From the NCBI RefSeq assembly GCF_016802725.1, contig NC_052664.1:18682405-18746404 (forward strand): a stretch of DNA of 64,000 nt. The letters are read 5' to 3'. The translations under genes were made by a program, and so were the position numbers. Of the stretch, positions 27,486 to 39,200 are shown one piece after another. The first letter of the stretch is position 1. Every line of letters begins with the position of its first letter. Origin of the DNA: Solenopsis invicta (Eukaryota; Arthropoda; Insecta; Hymenoptera; Formicidae). The notes under the pieces were generated by a model. The model searched no databases. It was not told where the DNA came from and was given only the letters and a program-made list of their open reading frames with translations.

Positions 27486-28342
27486 CCTAACATTCTCAAT
27501 TCACATGATGTCGCGGAGACGTTGGGCGCGGCTGGTAAATTACTAGGGGTGTGCACCACACAGCACACGGCATTCCTAGGAATTTCCAATGCAAGATCGT
27601 TCTCTCTTTCTAGCATGATAAAGGGGCTGCTTTCCTCTTTTAAGTGAACATTATACGCACAAGCATCATTCTATCCTTTTTTGGTATTCAATGAGTAACA
27701 GAGATAGAACGACGCTTATGTCGACTGTGTTCATTAAAAGGAAAGCAGTCAAAAGTGCACCGCGATTATAGAGTTCAATGTAACGCGGCAATTTTCGAAT
27801 TTGTTATAACAGCCGCCACGGATGAGATATTTATTAAAGATCGATGGATCTCACAGAAAACTATTAAAGTAACGTGATTAATGTCCATTTTCACCGATAT
27901 AGATTAACTTTGATTTTAGTTTAATTTAATCTTTATCTATTTCTAGTTCTAAAAATTAGAAAAAAAATGAAAAGTTGAATTGAGATCAAAGTTAATCTAC
28001 ATTGAATGGGAATGGACATGAGAGCAAGAAACTGATAATAGTACTAATTTTATGATTATTATCCTGATGTTTTGTACCCATAATATATATTTAGAACTTG
28101 TGATAATATTTGATTTTTAAAATCGCAATTTTAATGTTATGTTAATCGTTCAATAACTTTCATTATCCATGATGACTGAACAAAAAGAATTTTGCAGTAA
28201 TTTGACGTATGATGTCATAACACTATAAGTATACGTTTATAAAGCATTTGTATTATAAAAAAATCATTAATTTAATAATGTATTATTCAAATATTTAACA
28301 ATTACAAATTTGTATCTATAGTCGATAACGTCAATGCTCTTC

Positions 28343-28387
28343 AATTATCACCGGGCCCCCGCTGGGGGCGGGCCCTTTTGATAGTTA
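28343..28387. repeat. Isolated GC-rich hairpin in AT-rich DNA
   Basis: The sequence AATTATCACCGGGCCC, then CCGCTGGGGGC, then GGGCCCTTTTGATAGTT forms an inverted repeat. GGGCCC pairs with GGGCCC, and the flanking TATCA/TGATA also pair. It is an abrupt GC block within DNA that is otherwise strongly AT-rich. Function is unknown. Confidence 0.6.
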
Positions 28388-28982
28388 CAAAAATTTGCCC
28401 AGGATCTTTGATGGATCTTTCATAGTATCTTGTTGGTACAACAATTTAATTAGTCTTTGATCTCATTTATACGTATTTTTTTATATGCACAGACAGCACA
28501 CAATATTTAAAAGATTTACAAAATATTTATAATTATTTAAATATTTTATATATATTTGCGAAAATTTTATAAACTTTTTTATGATCTTAGATTGAACAAC
28601 TCATAAAGATTTATAGTAAATATTACATAAACATATTTATAAAATATGTACTCTATACTTTAATAACATTTTAAATAAAGATTTTATGAATTTTTCCGTC
28701 GTGTATATAAAATATCTATAAAAATATTTATATAACATTAAAAATAAAAAATAATAAATATTATAGATATTTATAATAAATATTATGTGCTGCCTGAGAA
28801 AGTGTCCCATTTAATTTGCTCACCATGAATATCTCTATTCGATTTTAATGATATGAAAAAATATGAATAAAGGACAAAATATATTATTTGTTTGTAAAAA
28901 ACAAATATTACAATATGCAAAAAATTTTTCTTTGGATCATATTTTTTCAACTTTTAAAGATAATTTTTTAAACAAAATTGTA

Positions 28983-29100
28983 TTAAGTTGACAAAAAAGT
29001 CATGTCGTTTTGTTTTCTATGTAAATGGAAGATTTTGCTTTGTATGAAAAAATGCCTTTTATTTACATAGAAGAAGAACGAACTTTTTTGCCAACCTAAT
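28983..29100. mobile_element. Mariner-type MITE
   Basis: The right end GAACTTTTTTGCCAACCTAA is the complement of the typical mariner terminus TTAGGTTGGCAAAAAAGTTC. The left end TTAAGTTGACAAAAAAGTCA is the diverged partner. The internal arms (TTCTATGTAAAT / ATTTACATAGAA) also pair. It is about 118 bp with no coding content and a TA-rich flank, as expected for mariner insertion. Confidence 0.7.
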
Positions 29101-31037
29101 ATCATTTTTTTTTTTTATATAATATGATTCATCTCTCTTAAGCAGGGACGACGTAATATTGACTGTAAGTGCCGGTCTCATCAACTTTGATTAACCTAAT
29201 CAGTTGATTACATTTATGACTTGCCAACTACAAAACTTAAAACTGATTATTATTCTTTGTCTAATTTTTTAATTATTTTAATTAAATAATGATTTAATTA
29301 TTTAATTATTTAATTATTGATTTAAAGTCTATTTTATATAAATAAATTATAAAATTTTATAAAAAATAGACGATAAAGATTTATTAAGATATGATCAGTT
29401 TTGAGTCTTACAATAGACTATTCTTAAATTTAATCGGCTGATCAAGTTAACCAGAGATGATGAGACCGGGTCTAAGCGATTTAACATATGGCATGGAGAC
29501 GCATTTTTTTAAGGGCGCTTAATGCCACATATGTTGTATGTATACAATTTAATTGAGAACGTTAGCATTATTTCTGGTATATATAATATAATGCCATTCA
29601 TAAGTTTGAGAACTTGCCATTTTCCCTGCATTTCTTGAAAAGTTAAATTTAAAAAAAGTCTTCCCAGTTTTTAATTACTTTGACGAATTTCTTTAAGTAC
29701 AATTGTTTGTTTGTTTTCGTAAAATCTCTAATACATGAACAAATGTACATATAAAATAAACTACAAATTTTTATTTGCATAATTGCTATAAACAAACGAT
29801 AGAATTTTTATATTTTATGGAGAAAATGCATTTTCTACTATTATCAACATTAAAACAGCAGTTTAGACACTTATTTAACCCTATTTTTTATGTTGTTTTA
29901 TTATAAATTAATAATTTTTGAAAATATTCATGCTTTTTAATTTAAACTGTATGTCTTAAACTGTATGTTTATTTGAATAGAATCTGCAGGTAAAATATTA
30001 ACGTAGCCGGCGGTTTGCCAGTTAAAATCCGAGCAACAAAGAAAGGACAGTGGGCGTAGGCACGAAAATCGGGCCGAAAGACGCAACTAAATCCGACTAC
30101 AATATATAGAATAGCTCATCGTGCCTTTCATCGCACGGCGAATGGTCAGCTGAGCGATATTTTCTACAGTCTAACTAGAGTTATCTAAACTGTCACTAGT
30201 TGCCGGAAAGGATTTCAGAGCGCATACTTATAATATTACATATTTATATGTAAAAAAAGCGATAAGAATAATTAGAAATAACAAAATTTAATATATACAA
30301 AAAAATCGCCGCTATTAAATTAAAAATAACATTTGAAATAACATTTTATCATAATAAAAAAATTGTTATTAATGGTTATTTTATTAATTAATATAGCATA
30401 AATATATAAATAGCTATGATAGTTTTAACATAATATTTTCTTGTGGAAAATTTAAATTCCAAGTAAAAAGATGATTATCATTATCATTAACAAAGATTTA
30501 TGTAATTCTGTGTTGTCAAAAAGAAAGCAAACTTCTTTGATTAGAAACAATTAGAAAATACATGCTTTGCTTTTTAATTCGCATTTTTTTTTTCATTAAA
30601 ATAAAAATAAAATAATTATTATATTTTTAAAAACAACACGTGGAATATTTAAAAAATCAGAAAATTTTTGAATTTTAATTCAATTAATTGATTTTCTCCA
30701 CAAGTTTATATGCTTCATTTTTAAAGTTTCAATTTTCATGCAATTTTTCTATGCATGTTTAATAAAATATTTACTTTAAAACTACATATAATTAGAAGTT
30801 TGTCATAGAAATACAGACCAGTAAGTTATTATGATTTTAAATATAAAGTTACAATATAATAGAGAAGAAAGTAGAGAGAGAAGAGAAAAAATTTGTTTCA
30901 TAAGTTGTTTCATTCAAGAGAAGGTTTGTGAAAATAACTGACGAAACTAGATTCGATTCACACATTCTCTATTCTACATGTATTTACTCATGAGCATTAT
31001 ATTTATATATATGCGTATGTCATTAATACAGAATACG

Positions 31038-34000
31038 TTAGTGCAGAGTTTCAGTACTGGTTCTGGCTACATCGGAGTTAGGCTGATTATTTTCCTGCTC
31101 CGCCATTACGTTATATTGGTTGCCATTAACATACTGTTCTTCCGGGTACTGTGAAGGATCGTATTCGTCATATTGATTTTGGTCGTGCCCCATCATGTAA
31201 GCCTCCATGTTCGAATCATCCACTGCGTACGCCTCATTATTTTGGACGTCTCCTTGTTGCTGATACATCCCTGCAGTTTCCATTGCATTAGGCACAAAGT
31301 TATTTTGTACCGCGCCCGCGTGATCGCTCGATAAGGCATACGTGTCGCCCGGCATTCGATCGTTTCTTTTAGGCGCGTTCGAATACATTTCTGACTCCTC
31401 GTCCACTTCTTGTTGACCGCTCGCCGTATCGTATCCCTGATGTACCATTTGCGATGATTGAGCACCGACTGGTAACCCGTTCGTATGCGACGAGACTACT
31501 GAATCCGTCGTAGCGTTATAATGAAAAGCTCCAGTACCATCGTTAGCTTCCATAGCAATTCCTCCTGGAAGATAATCCTTGTTACTCGATCGATATTCGA
31601 TGTGTGTACGTGCGTTTGATTGCAGATTTGTGTAGAAATTAATTGAAAATTAATACCTGCGTGACTTATAAGGCTGTCTTGTATTTTACTTGATAAGTGC
31701 TCTATGTTGCTTTGTAAGCCGGCCATTTCTTCCCTGTGATAAACGTGTAAATAGTTTAACAGATACGGGGTTAAAAGTTAACTATTAGCGGAAAATCAAC
31801 GTCACATCGAGGCATAATAAATGCATAATAGAGTCATTTGCAGTTAGGATACACTCTCGCTATTACTGTGCTGATAGAGATGTTTTGGAGGTGTCGGACT
31901 TCTTTTTCGGAATTACTTTTACTTTTAGATCAACCTTAACAGTACGTTTCTTGCTCGAAGGCGAAGCGGTTTGCCCAACCGTTGTCACATCTCTCTCAAC
32001 GACCCCCTCTGTCAACACAGAATAGCCTCAGATATATACATATAGAAGAAATGGTGCATTCTTATCTACTAATTGACATCGTAATAAACGATCGCACAGC
32101 AACGGGTGTTAAAGAGACACACCTAGTCGGGTCAAAACGAGAGCCACAGTTGACACATATAACTGCTAATTTGAAAGTAGTGCCCGGGAAAAAATGTTTC
32201 GTATATTATTATATAATTAGATATATTATTTTAATTTATATGAACATATTTGATATACAATTATGTATATTCAGGATGATTATTAATGACTGTTCCCACT
32301 TTTTACCATAGGAGCACGCATTTGTAATTTCTAATATAATAATATGTTAGAAATACGTATCCGTCGGTAAATCATGCTCCTATGGTAAAACATGGAAACA
32401 GTCATTAATAATCACCCTGTTTATATATAAAAAAATTTTTGCCAGATACTTTAAAAAATACAAACGCTATATATTATTTATCAGGGTTTAGTAGTAACTA
32501 GTTAAAAAATTAAAAGTTAAATAATAAAATTAAAAAGTTAAAAACTTTTAACTTGATTTAGTTAATTTTAAATAATTTAATTTTTAATTTTAACTAATAA
32601 TTTTTAAAGTACATAAAATTTAACTTATTAATTTTTATTTAAAATAAAAATTTATTTTTGTAAAAAAAAACAATTATAAAAGAAAAAAATGCATTCTTAC
32701 ATAAAAAAATATTTCCATGTTATTTTATAAACTTAATTTACAAATAAAATATTAAACTCATTTAATGATCCATATTATACTTGTATAGAATAATCTAACT
32801 TTTAAAAATTGTTATTTTTTAATTTAAATAATGCTTTTCAAAAAAAACATCTAATTTAAGTAATTCAATCTTAACGTAATTTTTAACGAGTTAGTTTTTT
32901 GTTTATAACTTTTTAACTAAATTAATTTTATAAGTCGTTAACTTTCATTTAATTTAGTTAAAAGCATATTTGCAAATTTTTGCAAATTTTTTGTGGAAAG
33001 AGATAGAGAAGCCGTGTTTGCTCCATTGTAAAGATTAAACTTTTCTTTATTCGAAATTTAAACTTTATTTTAAAAAATAATGTAAAATGGTGTCAAGATC
33101 AAATTTTCCTAAATCATATTTTGCGATAATGTGTAATCATTAGATTTTGAAAATGGCTCGTCCCATCAATTTGCAATTTTACATAATTTTTTTATATACT
33201 AAAAATTAATACTTGACGAAAGATTCACAATGCTTAATTTTTTCGTCGCAACCAAAACGAGCAATATGTATAATGAAAAACTGCTATGTTGATTTTAACC
33301 AGCTGCTTTTTTGTTGAAATGTAATATTTCTAAAACGGCTATGTCAGATAGTAAATCTAGGTTTCAACTTTATAAAGTTTATACTATTTTGTTTTCTGAT
33401 AAGTCCTGTGAAGATAGCAGTGATCACCTAAATGTTATTTTTTTTTTTTTTAATATGATTTAGGAAAATTTAAATTTTTTGACAACATTGAAATTTTAAA
33501 TAAAGAAAAGTATAATCTTTAATGGAACAAACATGATTTCTCTATTTCTTTTTATTTGTCCACAAAATTCGCAAATTTTGATCTTGTTTTGATCCATTTA
33601 GATGTACATGTCCTCTTAATATATTATAAATCAAGTGGTACTTTTTTGAGTCTTGACTAATCGACCAACTAATCTAAGTAAACGTCTGACAGCCTGAAAC
33701 TACGTGCGTTATGTATATCTTTCATTCAATTTCTGCAAGTCGGACTAAGAATATACTTGTGTTTAAGATTGTTAGCTTCCAAACGCTGTGTGAGAGATTG
33801 GCATTCGGCGGTCAATCTCGAGACGAGCGTGGCCTGATTACTCAGAGCGTCTTCTAGGCCCGCCACCGTGGCAGCTGCGAAATTTGGTTGCCTTGATCAG
33901 CCTGTTGCGATGTTAATTGACTAAATCTCAATCTCTGCCTATGCTAGGCATATATAGTGTTAGCATGCCGATTTCTCACACATAAAGATAGTACTCTTAA

Positions 34001-36749
34001 GTCAAAATCATTGTCAACAAATAACACTTTTCACGAACAATATACCTAACATAGGCATATCTAGGGTAATATCTTACCATGTTTAGTCTCCATATTCATT
34101 ATCATGGACGTTAATTCCTTCTCGTTTTCCAATCTAGGCGTAACTTCGCTACGATTCTCTTCGGATCGTACAATTTTACTCATACTGATCTGAAAACGTA
34201 CAAGAACTTTAGTTTATAATTTTGCATTTTGCTAAAATTTCTTAAGTCAGTTTATTTTTTTAACTTTTTTTAACTTTTTAATAATAGATACATATGATAC
34301 GCATCGATCGCCAAAAACATTCAAGAAGAGTGATATTCACCTCTTTTTCCAAAGATGCTATTTGCTCCGACAGTCGCAGATTTTCTCGTCTGCAATGTAC
34401 CAGATCAGCATCCGCTCTTTCCAAACGTTGCTTATACGAATTTATTTCTGCCTGTAATCTGCTCTGTTCTTGACGAGCCTGTCTATCGCTTCGTTCAGCT
34501 GCCAGTTTACCGGTTAAGACTTCCTGTTCCGCCGCGTCTTTCTCGCTTAACGCTTGATTCAAATCACTCTGCACGGTGGCTAAAACGAAAATATTTCTTC
34601 ATTTGTAAATTCCTTACAAACAATTAGATCTTTCCTGGCGGAAAAAATTTCTATGAATAAATACAAAATTCTACTAAAACTTTGTAGAAATTTTTATTTT
34701 TTTAGAAATATCTACGCAATAATATTGTAAATTATATATTTTTTTTACATAAAAAAATTGATGAAAATAATATTTCATGCAAATCTATAATTTTTTAGAA
34801 AATAATATAAATATGCAAAAATTTTTTTAATTTGAGAAACAAAATCTTAAGTAGTTAAAACGTCTACTTATTTATACAGAGTGTAAAGACTGCAACAATA
34901 CTTAATAGCTTTCTGAGATCACTTTAAGATAAAGATCCTAACGCTAAAATGTCGAAACTACAATAATATTTAAATGGGTAACTTTACATTTATGGAATTT
35001 GTAGCAATACATAACTTTGAATTTTGATGAAATTCTCTATAAAAATGTTTTAACATTTCTTTAGTTCTGTTGTTCACTAAAATTACATAGTATTTAAATT
35101 CTAGCATTTTCATATAGATTTTATTAACATTTCTTAAATTTCATAGATTCTGGCAGTTACTTTTTATTGTTTTTCATAGCTTTCTTTTTGTTTTTAGAAT
35201 TTTGTAGAATGTTTTCCATCAGGATTCTAAAGTTTTCAATATTTATTTAACTTCGAACAACATAAACTTACATATCTTATTCTGCAGCTCTTTCTTCAAA
35301 TTATCCATAGCGGTTTGCTTCTGAGATAACTCTCGTCTCAATTCGTTTATCTCTCGCCGCTGTTTCTCAGACTCCAACTGCGACTTGTTAGTAGTCTCCC
35401 AATGGGTCGCGATGTCGGCGGTGAGTTGTTCGATTTGCTGATTGTATCGACGCTCCACTTGCTGTCTCTCCTCAGTTATACGTCTGTTTGCATCCTGGGC
35501 CGCCTCCCGCAGCTTGTCGTGCTGCCTCTCCAGCTCGTCCTTCAATCTTCGAATCTCCATCTCGCTCTGGTTCCTCTCAAACTCGATCTCCTGCCTATCG
35601 TCCATGGACCGTCTCGCTCTGTGCGTCGCCTCGGATTCTTTGTCTCGCGCGACCGACAGCAGCTTTTGCAATTCCTCCAGCTTGACCTCAGCCTCGTACT
35701 TGGCGCGTAGAGCCTTATCCAATTCGACTTTCAATTCGGTATTGTTCTCACTTGAGCCGCTCTCGGACAAACGTTTCAGATTCGCCTGATTCTCCTCCTG
35801 CGCCTTTCGCAACTCTAGTTTGGCCTGGGTCAATTGCGCCTCCAACTCGCTGATTCTTGATTCGAACATTATACTGGGTCCTTCCAAGGGTTTCTCCCGC
35901 TTGTATTCTAATGTATTATCAGCGTGACCGCCCGCGTCCTGCTTGTGACACTCGTGGTTTGCCTCGCAGCGATCTTTATGATCCTGCAGAACACACTTGG
36001 ACAATGCAACTTGATTCTTGCTATGCAATACCTCGTTTTCAGCCACGACCTAAGTGGGAGACCACGGTAATTGAAGCAATGAAAATAATGTCATCGTATT
36101 CTCTCTTCTACTGAGCTTTTCTAATTGTGTTGGTTTAGAAAAAAAATTTATACCTCGCGAACTTTGGTCAATAGATTGATCAGTTCATCTCTACAGTATT
36201 GAGACTCTCGTTCCAGTTGTTCTATATAATCCTCCTGCCGTTCGATGAAGGACGTTAATTCCGGAGGAATGGATTGAAGATCGCCTCTTGACAATGCAAT
36301 ATTACTGTAAGCCTTTGACGACTGGATAGTTTTCGAGAGAGGTGGGAAGGTATTCAAAACTGCATTTCTAGAGAGATCCTTTCTTCGGAAACTATCGCTA
36401 ATCATACTTTGTTCATCTGTGTCTTCTCCAGATTCATCAATTCGCAGGTTACTGCTTTTATATATACTTCGAACACTTCGCTGTTTTCTGTATAGAAAGT
36501 GTTATGTGTATTATATATAATAAAATACACGGAAGATAATTAGAAATAAAATACCTATAAAATAATTTTGAAGAGAGACAGAAGAAAGCGGGAGGGGGCG
36601 GGGGGGAGAAAGAGAAAGAATGCAGAGAAGGAAAGAATATTTTAAAAGTCTATTTAATAATACAGAAATCTTTTTTATTATATACTCGATAGAACATCAA
36701 GTTTTAATAGATTTTCTAAACTAATATATATACATATATATATATATAT

Positions 36750-36780
<31 letters not shown>

Positions 36781-38242
36781 TAAATTATAATTGATATTGT
36801 CGAGATTGTAATAGATATTGTATAAGAATTTTATTATACTCTGTTATAAATTTGATTTTTTGTCAACTCACGTTCCGGACATGCTCGTTGGAGAGTACGA
36901 TTCAGCTAACAGATACTTCAGTTTCGAGATAGCTTCTCTGTATGCCAGCTCCATATAATCCGCCGGTTTCCTCTTGCTTAAATCCAACTTTGAAGATACA
37001 TTTGCTTTCCTGCAAAATAATTATTCCCTCTCATACAATTAATAAAATATTACACACACGTACACACATATAAACAAAATGTCAATACTATATCAGCAAA
37101 TTCGAGCAGAATATTCGAAGTGTTGAAAGATGAATTGACATGAATTACGTTTACATTAAATTTATATTTCAACAGAGATTGCCAATACAATCTGATAGAA
37201 AATGGCCAGCAGAAACTAAGTAAAATTATTTGGTAACCATGTAAATATCTAGAATGTCATTTAAATAATTAGGAAATGTGATACATTCTGCAGTTCATTT
37301 TGACATCTTTTTTTGATAAATTGTTATATTTCTGCTAATATTTTTGACAAAATAGCGGATACTTTGCAAAATTTGTTTTCGATAGATATAACCATCTAAA
37401 TATGTGTGTGTGTTGTGTGTTTATTTATTAGATATTTATAATTAGATATTTATAATTTTAAATAGTAAATCGATGTTAATAAGAACTATCGAAAATTCAA
37501 ACAATAACTGAACAATCACACAAAATCAATGATAGTCAAATTAAATCAAATTAAATTATAAGTTTCATTTAATATTGTGTTTTCATATACGGGTCGATGC
37601 ACTTATAGGTCATAGCTACATCTTAATGCTGATTCTAGTTCATGAAATCGCACGCCGAATAACTTTTCGATTTTAAAACACAGTTCTAAGTCGAACAAGA
37701 ATCAGGAATATCACAATATTAAATTGAAAATCAATTTAATAATAACCGATGCTAACAAGCATCTAAATGTGAGAACCTTTTCTCCCTTAAAAAAATAAAA
37801 AAAAAACTGTAAAGAATTTATTCCGAAAAATAATACCTCAACCAGGGATCGAATCTGGGACCTCCGGACTTTTCGGGGCAAGAGTCAATTATTGGTTTAT
37901 GAAAATATTTCCAATGTAAAAATCATATTTACTCCATAATTAATTCAGATACATAATCGTACGTATTTCAGCTTTTCTTCAAACCATTGTCGATAATATG
38001 TTCATATAATCCGCATATTTTTCCAATTTTTTATTCGAAGATATGAGAAGTAAATGAATGTATTACTAATGAAGGCTTGAAGAAAACATACGATTTTGTG
38101 TCAGATTAATTATGGAGTAAATATAATTTTCATATTGTAATTATTTTTGCACATTGCTGCGTGATTTGACTCTTGTAATTGTGCAATTATTATTTTATAA
38201 TTTTTATTTATAATATTGAGTATATGTATGTACCGCGCATTC

Positions 38243-38305
<63 letters not shown>

Positions 38306-38744
38306 TTATGTATACACATATAATACATAATTTGTTGAATAAAATAAGTTTTAAATAAATGTAATCAACTTTAGAAATTATAAACACATTCCCAGAAAAA
38401 TTAAAGTATCTTTTTAGATATTTTTCCAAAGTAAAATTCTATATATTTATAATATTTATCATAATAATATATCACAATCGGGTATACAAAATACTTTTCC
38501 TTTTAATAGACAAATTAATAAATAAATTCCAACTTCACCTGTTTCTCAAGCGCTTCATACGTGCAACGCACGCCGGATCCGTGCAATTACTTATACCGGG
38601 TGATGTTTTCAATTTCGCGTTGATTCTCGGGGAGAATTTTGGACGTGTCGTACCCAGGTTGCCGATGGTCGCGATGCTCGTCACGCTACCAGGTACGAAG
38701 GGGTGGCAATCGCGACAACCGTAGGCGTTGTTCGTCGCCAGCAT
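31038..38744 (-). CDS. SDCCAG8 (CCCAP)-like centrosomal coiled-coil protein
   Basis: Complete 9-exon model: 38539-38744, 36872-37009, 36154-36487, 35272-36049, 34341-34579, 34078-34189, 33757-33874, 31657-31733 and 31038-31564. All introns are GT-AG and all phases agree, giving 842 residues. Family landmarks are YMELAYREAISKLKYLLAES (exon 2), ERQEDYIEQLERESQYCRDE (exon 3), FESRISELEAQLTQAKLELR (exon 4) and RLERADADLVHCRRENLRLS (exon 5). Residues about 205-665 are nearly continuous coiled coil. SDCCAG8 proteins act at centrosomes and centriolar satellites in ciliogenesis and centrosome positioning; that role is inferred from family. The last exon adds about 175 acidic, Asn/Gln/Tyr-rich, probably disordered residues (YDEYDPSQYPEEQYV). 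The ATG at 38744 sits at the edge of a GC-rich island and gives an in-phase first exon. Confidence 0.85.
31734..33756 (-). other. Intron 7 of the SDCCAG8-like gene
   Basis: AT-rich intron holding a MITE (32272-32419). It also holds a GC-richer block at about 31869-32200 with short open minus-strand stretches: one contains ICVNCGSRFDPTRC, and the next, in another frame, ends SKKRTVKVDLKVKVIPKKKS before a stop. This block could be a decayed gene fragment or an unrecognised exon. Confidence 0.45.
32272..32419. mobile_element. MITE with CAGGRTGATTATTAATGACTG termini
   Basis: The left end CAGGATGATTATTAATGACT and right end AGTCATTAATAATCACCCTG are inverted complements. The arms extend through TACCATAGGAGCAYG for about 50 bp on each side. 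The 148-bp length and lack of coding sequence mark it as non-autonomous. Confidence 0.7.
36749..36780. repeat. (TTTA)n microsatellite
   Basis: Tandem TTTA units follow a short TA run, in the second intron of the SDCCAG8-like gene. Confidence 0.9.
37747..37888 (-). repeat. tRNA-derived SINE-like repeat, copy 2
   Basis: Read on the minus strand it contains GGAGGTCCCAGATTCGATCC, a near-consensus tRNA B box. The tail is the same as that of the plus-strand copy at 23708-23868. It lies in the first intron of the SDCCAG8-like gene. Two independent insertions of one family in 64 kb suggest an abundant SINE. Confidence 0.5.
38244..38303. repeat. (CA)n microsatellite
   Basis: About 30 uninterrupted CA units lie in the first intron of the SDCCAG8-like gene. 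The Cys/Val-repeat open frames on the minus strand here are artefacts. Confidence 0.95.
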
Positions 38745-39200
38745 TCTGCTGAGCGCGTTCTACCCCTTTGTCAGGCGACTCTTCGCCTTCGCTTCACCCT
38801 CGAAGAACGCACGCCGCTCGGCCGACCGGCCGGCCAATCGATGATACGTTTCTCCCAGCCGGGAGAAGTCGACGAAGAAAATCGAACGTCTGCTTCAACA
38901 TTGTAACTGGAGGAGCCTGGTGGTGGATCGCGTGCAATGGTACCATCCGATCTTCGTAGACCCCTTCGCGGGGACAAGTGGCACCGTACCGCCACCGTAC
39001 CACTACCGAATATATACGCGTTCCGTGACTTATTAACCTGGAGCGTACCTTGGTGGATCTAGAGCATACCTTCGGTAACGATGGAACGAGAGGACGAGGG
39101 TAGGCGAATATACTGGTGCTATCGTTCCCTGACATTTTTCATGTCCCGTTGGAGAATTCCTATGGAAACAGAATGATCAACAATGCCCGACGACGAGGAC
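38745..39200 (-). promoter_or_regulatory. GC-rich 5' region of the SDCCAG8-like gene
   Basis: Immediately upstream of the start codon at 38744 the base composition rises sharply and CpGs are frequent (for example CGGCCGACCGGCCGGCC at 38819-38835). This resembles the other promoter islands in the window. No TATA box or initiator could be fixed. Confidence 0.45.

Larger units (their letters stand above)
27486..31037. other. AT-rich intergenic region between ZCCHC14-like and SDCCAG8-like genes
   Basis: No gene is recognised. It holds the GC-rich hairpin at 28343-28387, the mariner-type MITE at 28983-29100, and a small GC-richer patch at 30000-30230 of unknown role. The right end (about 30.6-31.0 kb) is probably the 3'UTR of the minus-strand coiled-coil gene. 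Confidence 0.5.

Noticed and set aside
35402..35789. Plus-strand open frames of 65-115 codons
   Set aside because: They are antisense shadows of the long coiled-coil exon at 35272-36049.
38110..38429. Cys/Val-repeat open frames
   Set aside because: Translations of a (CA)n microsatellite.
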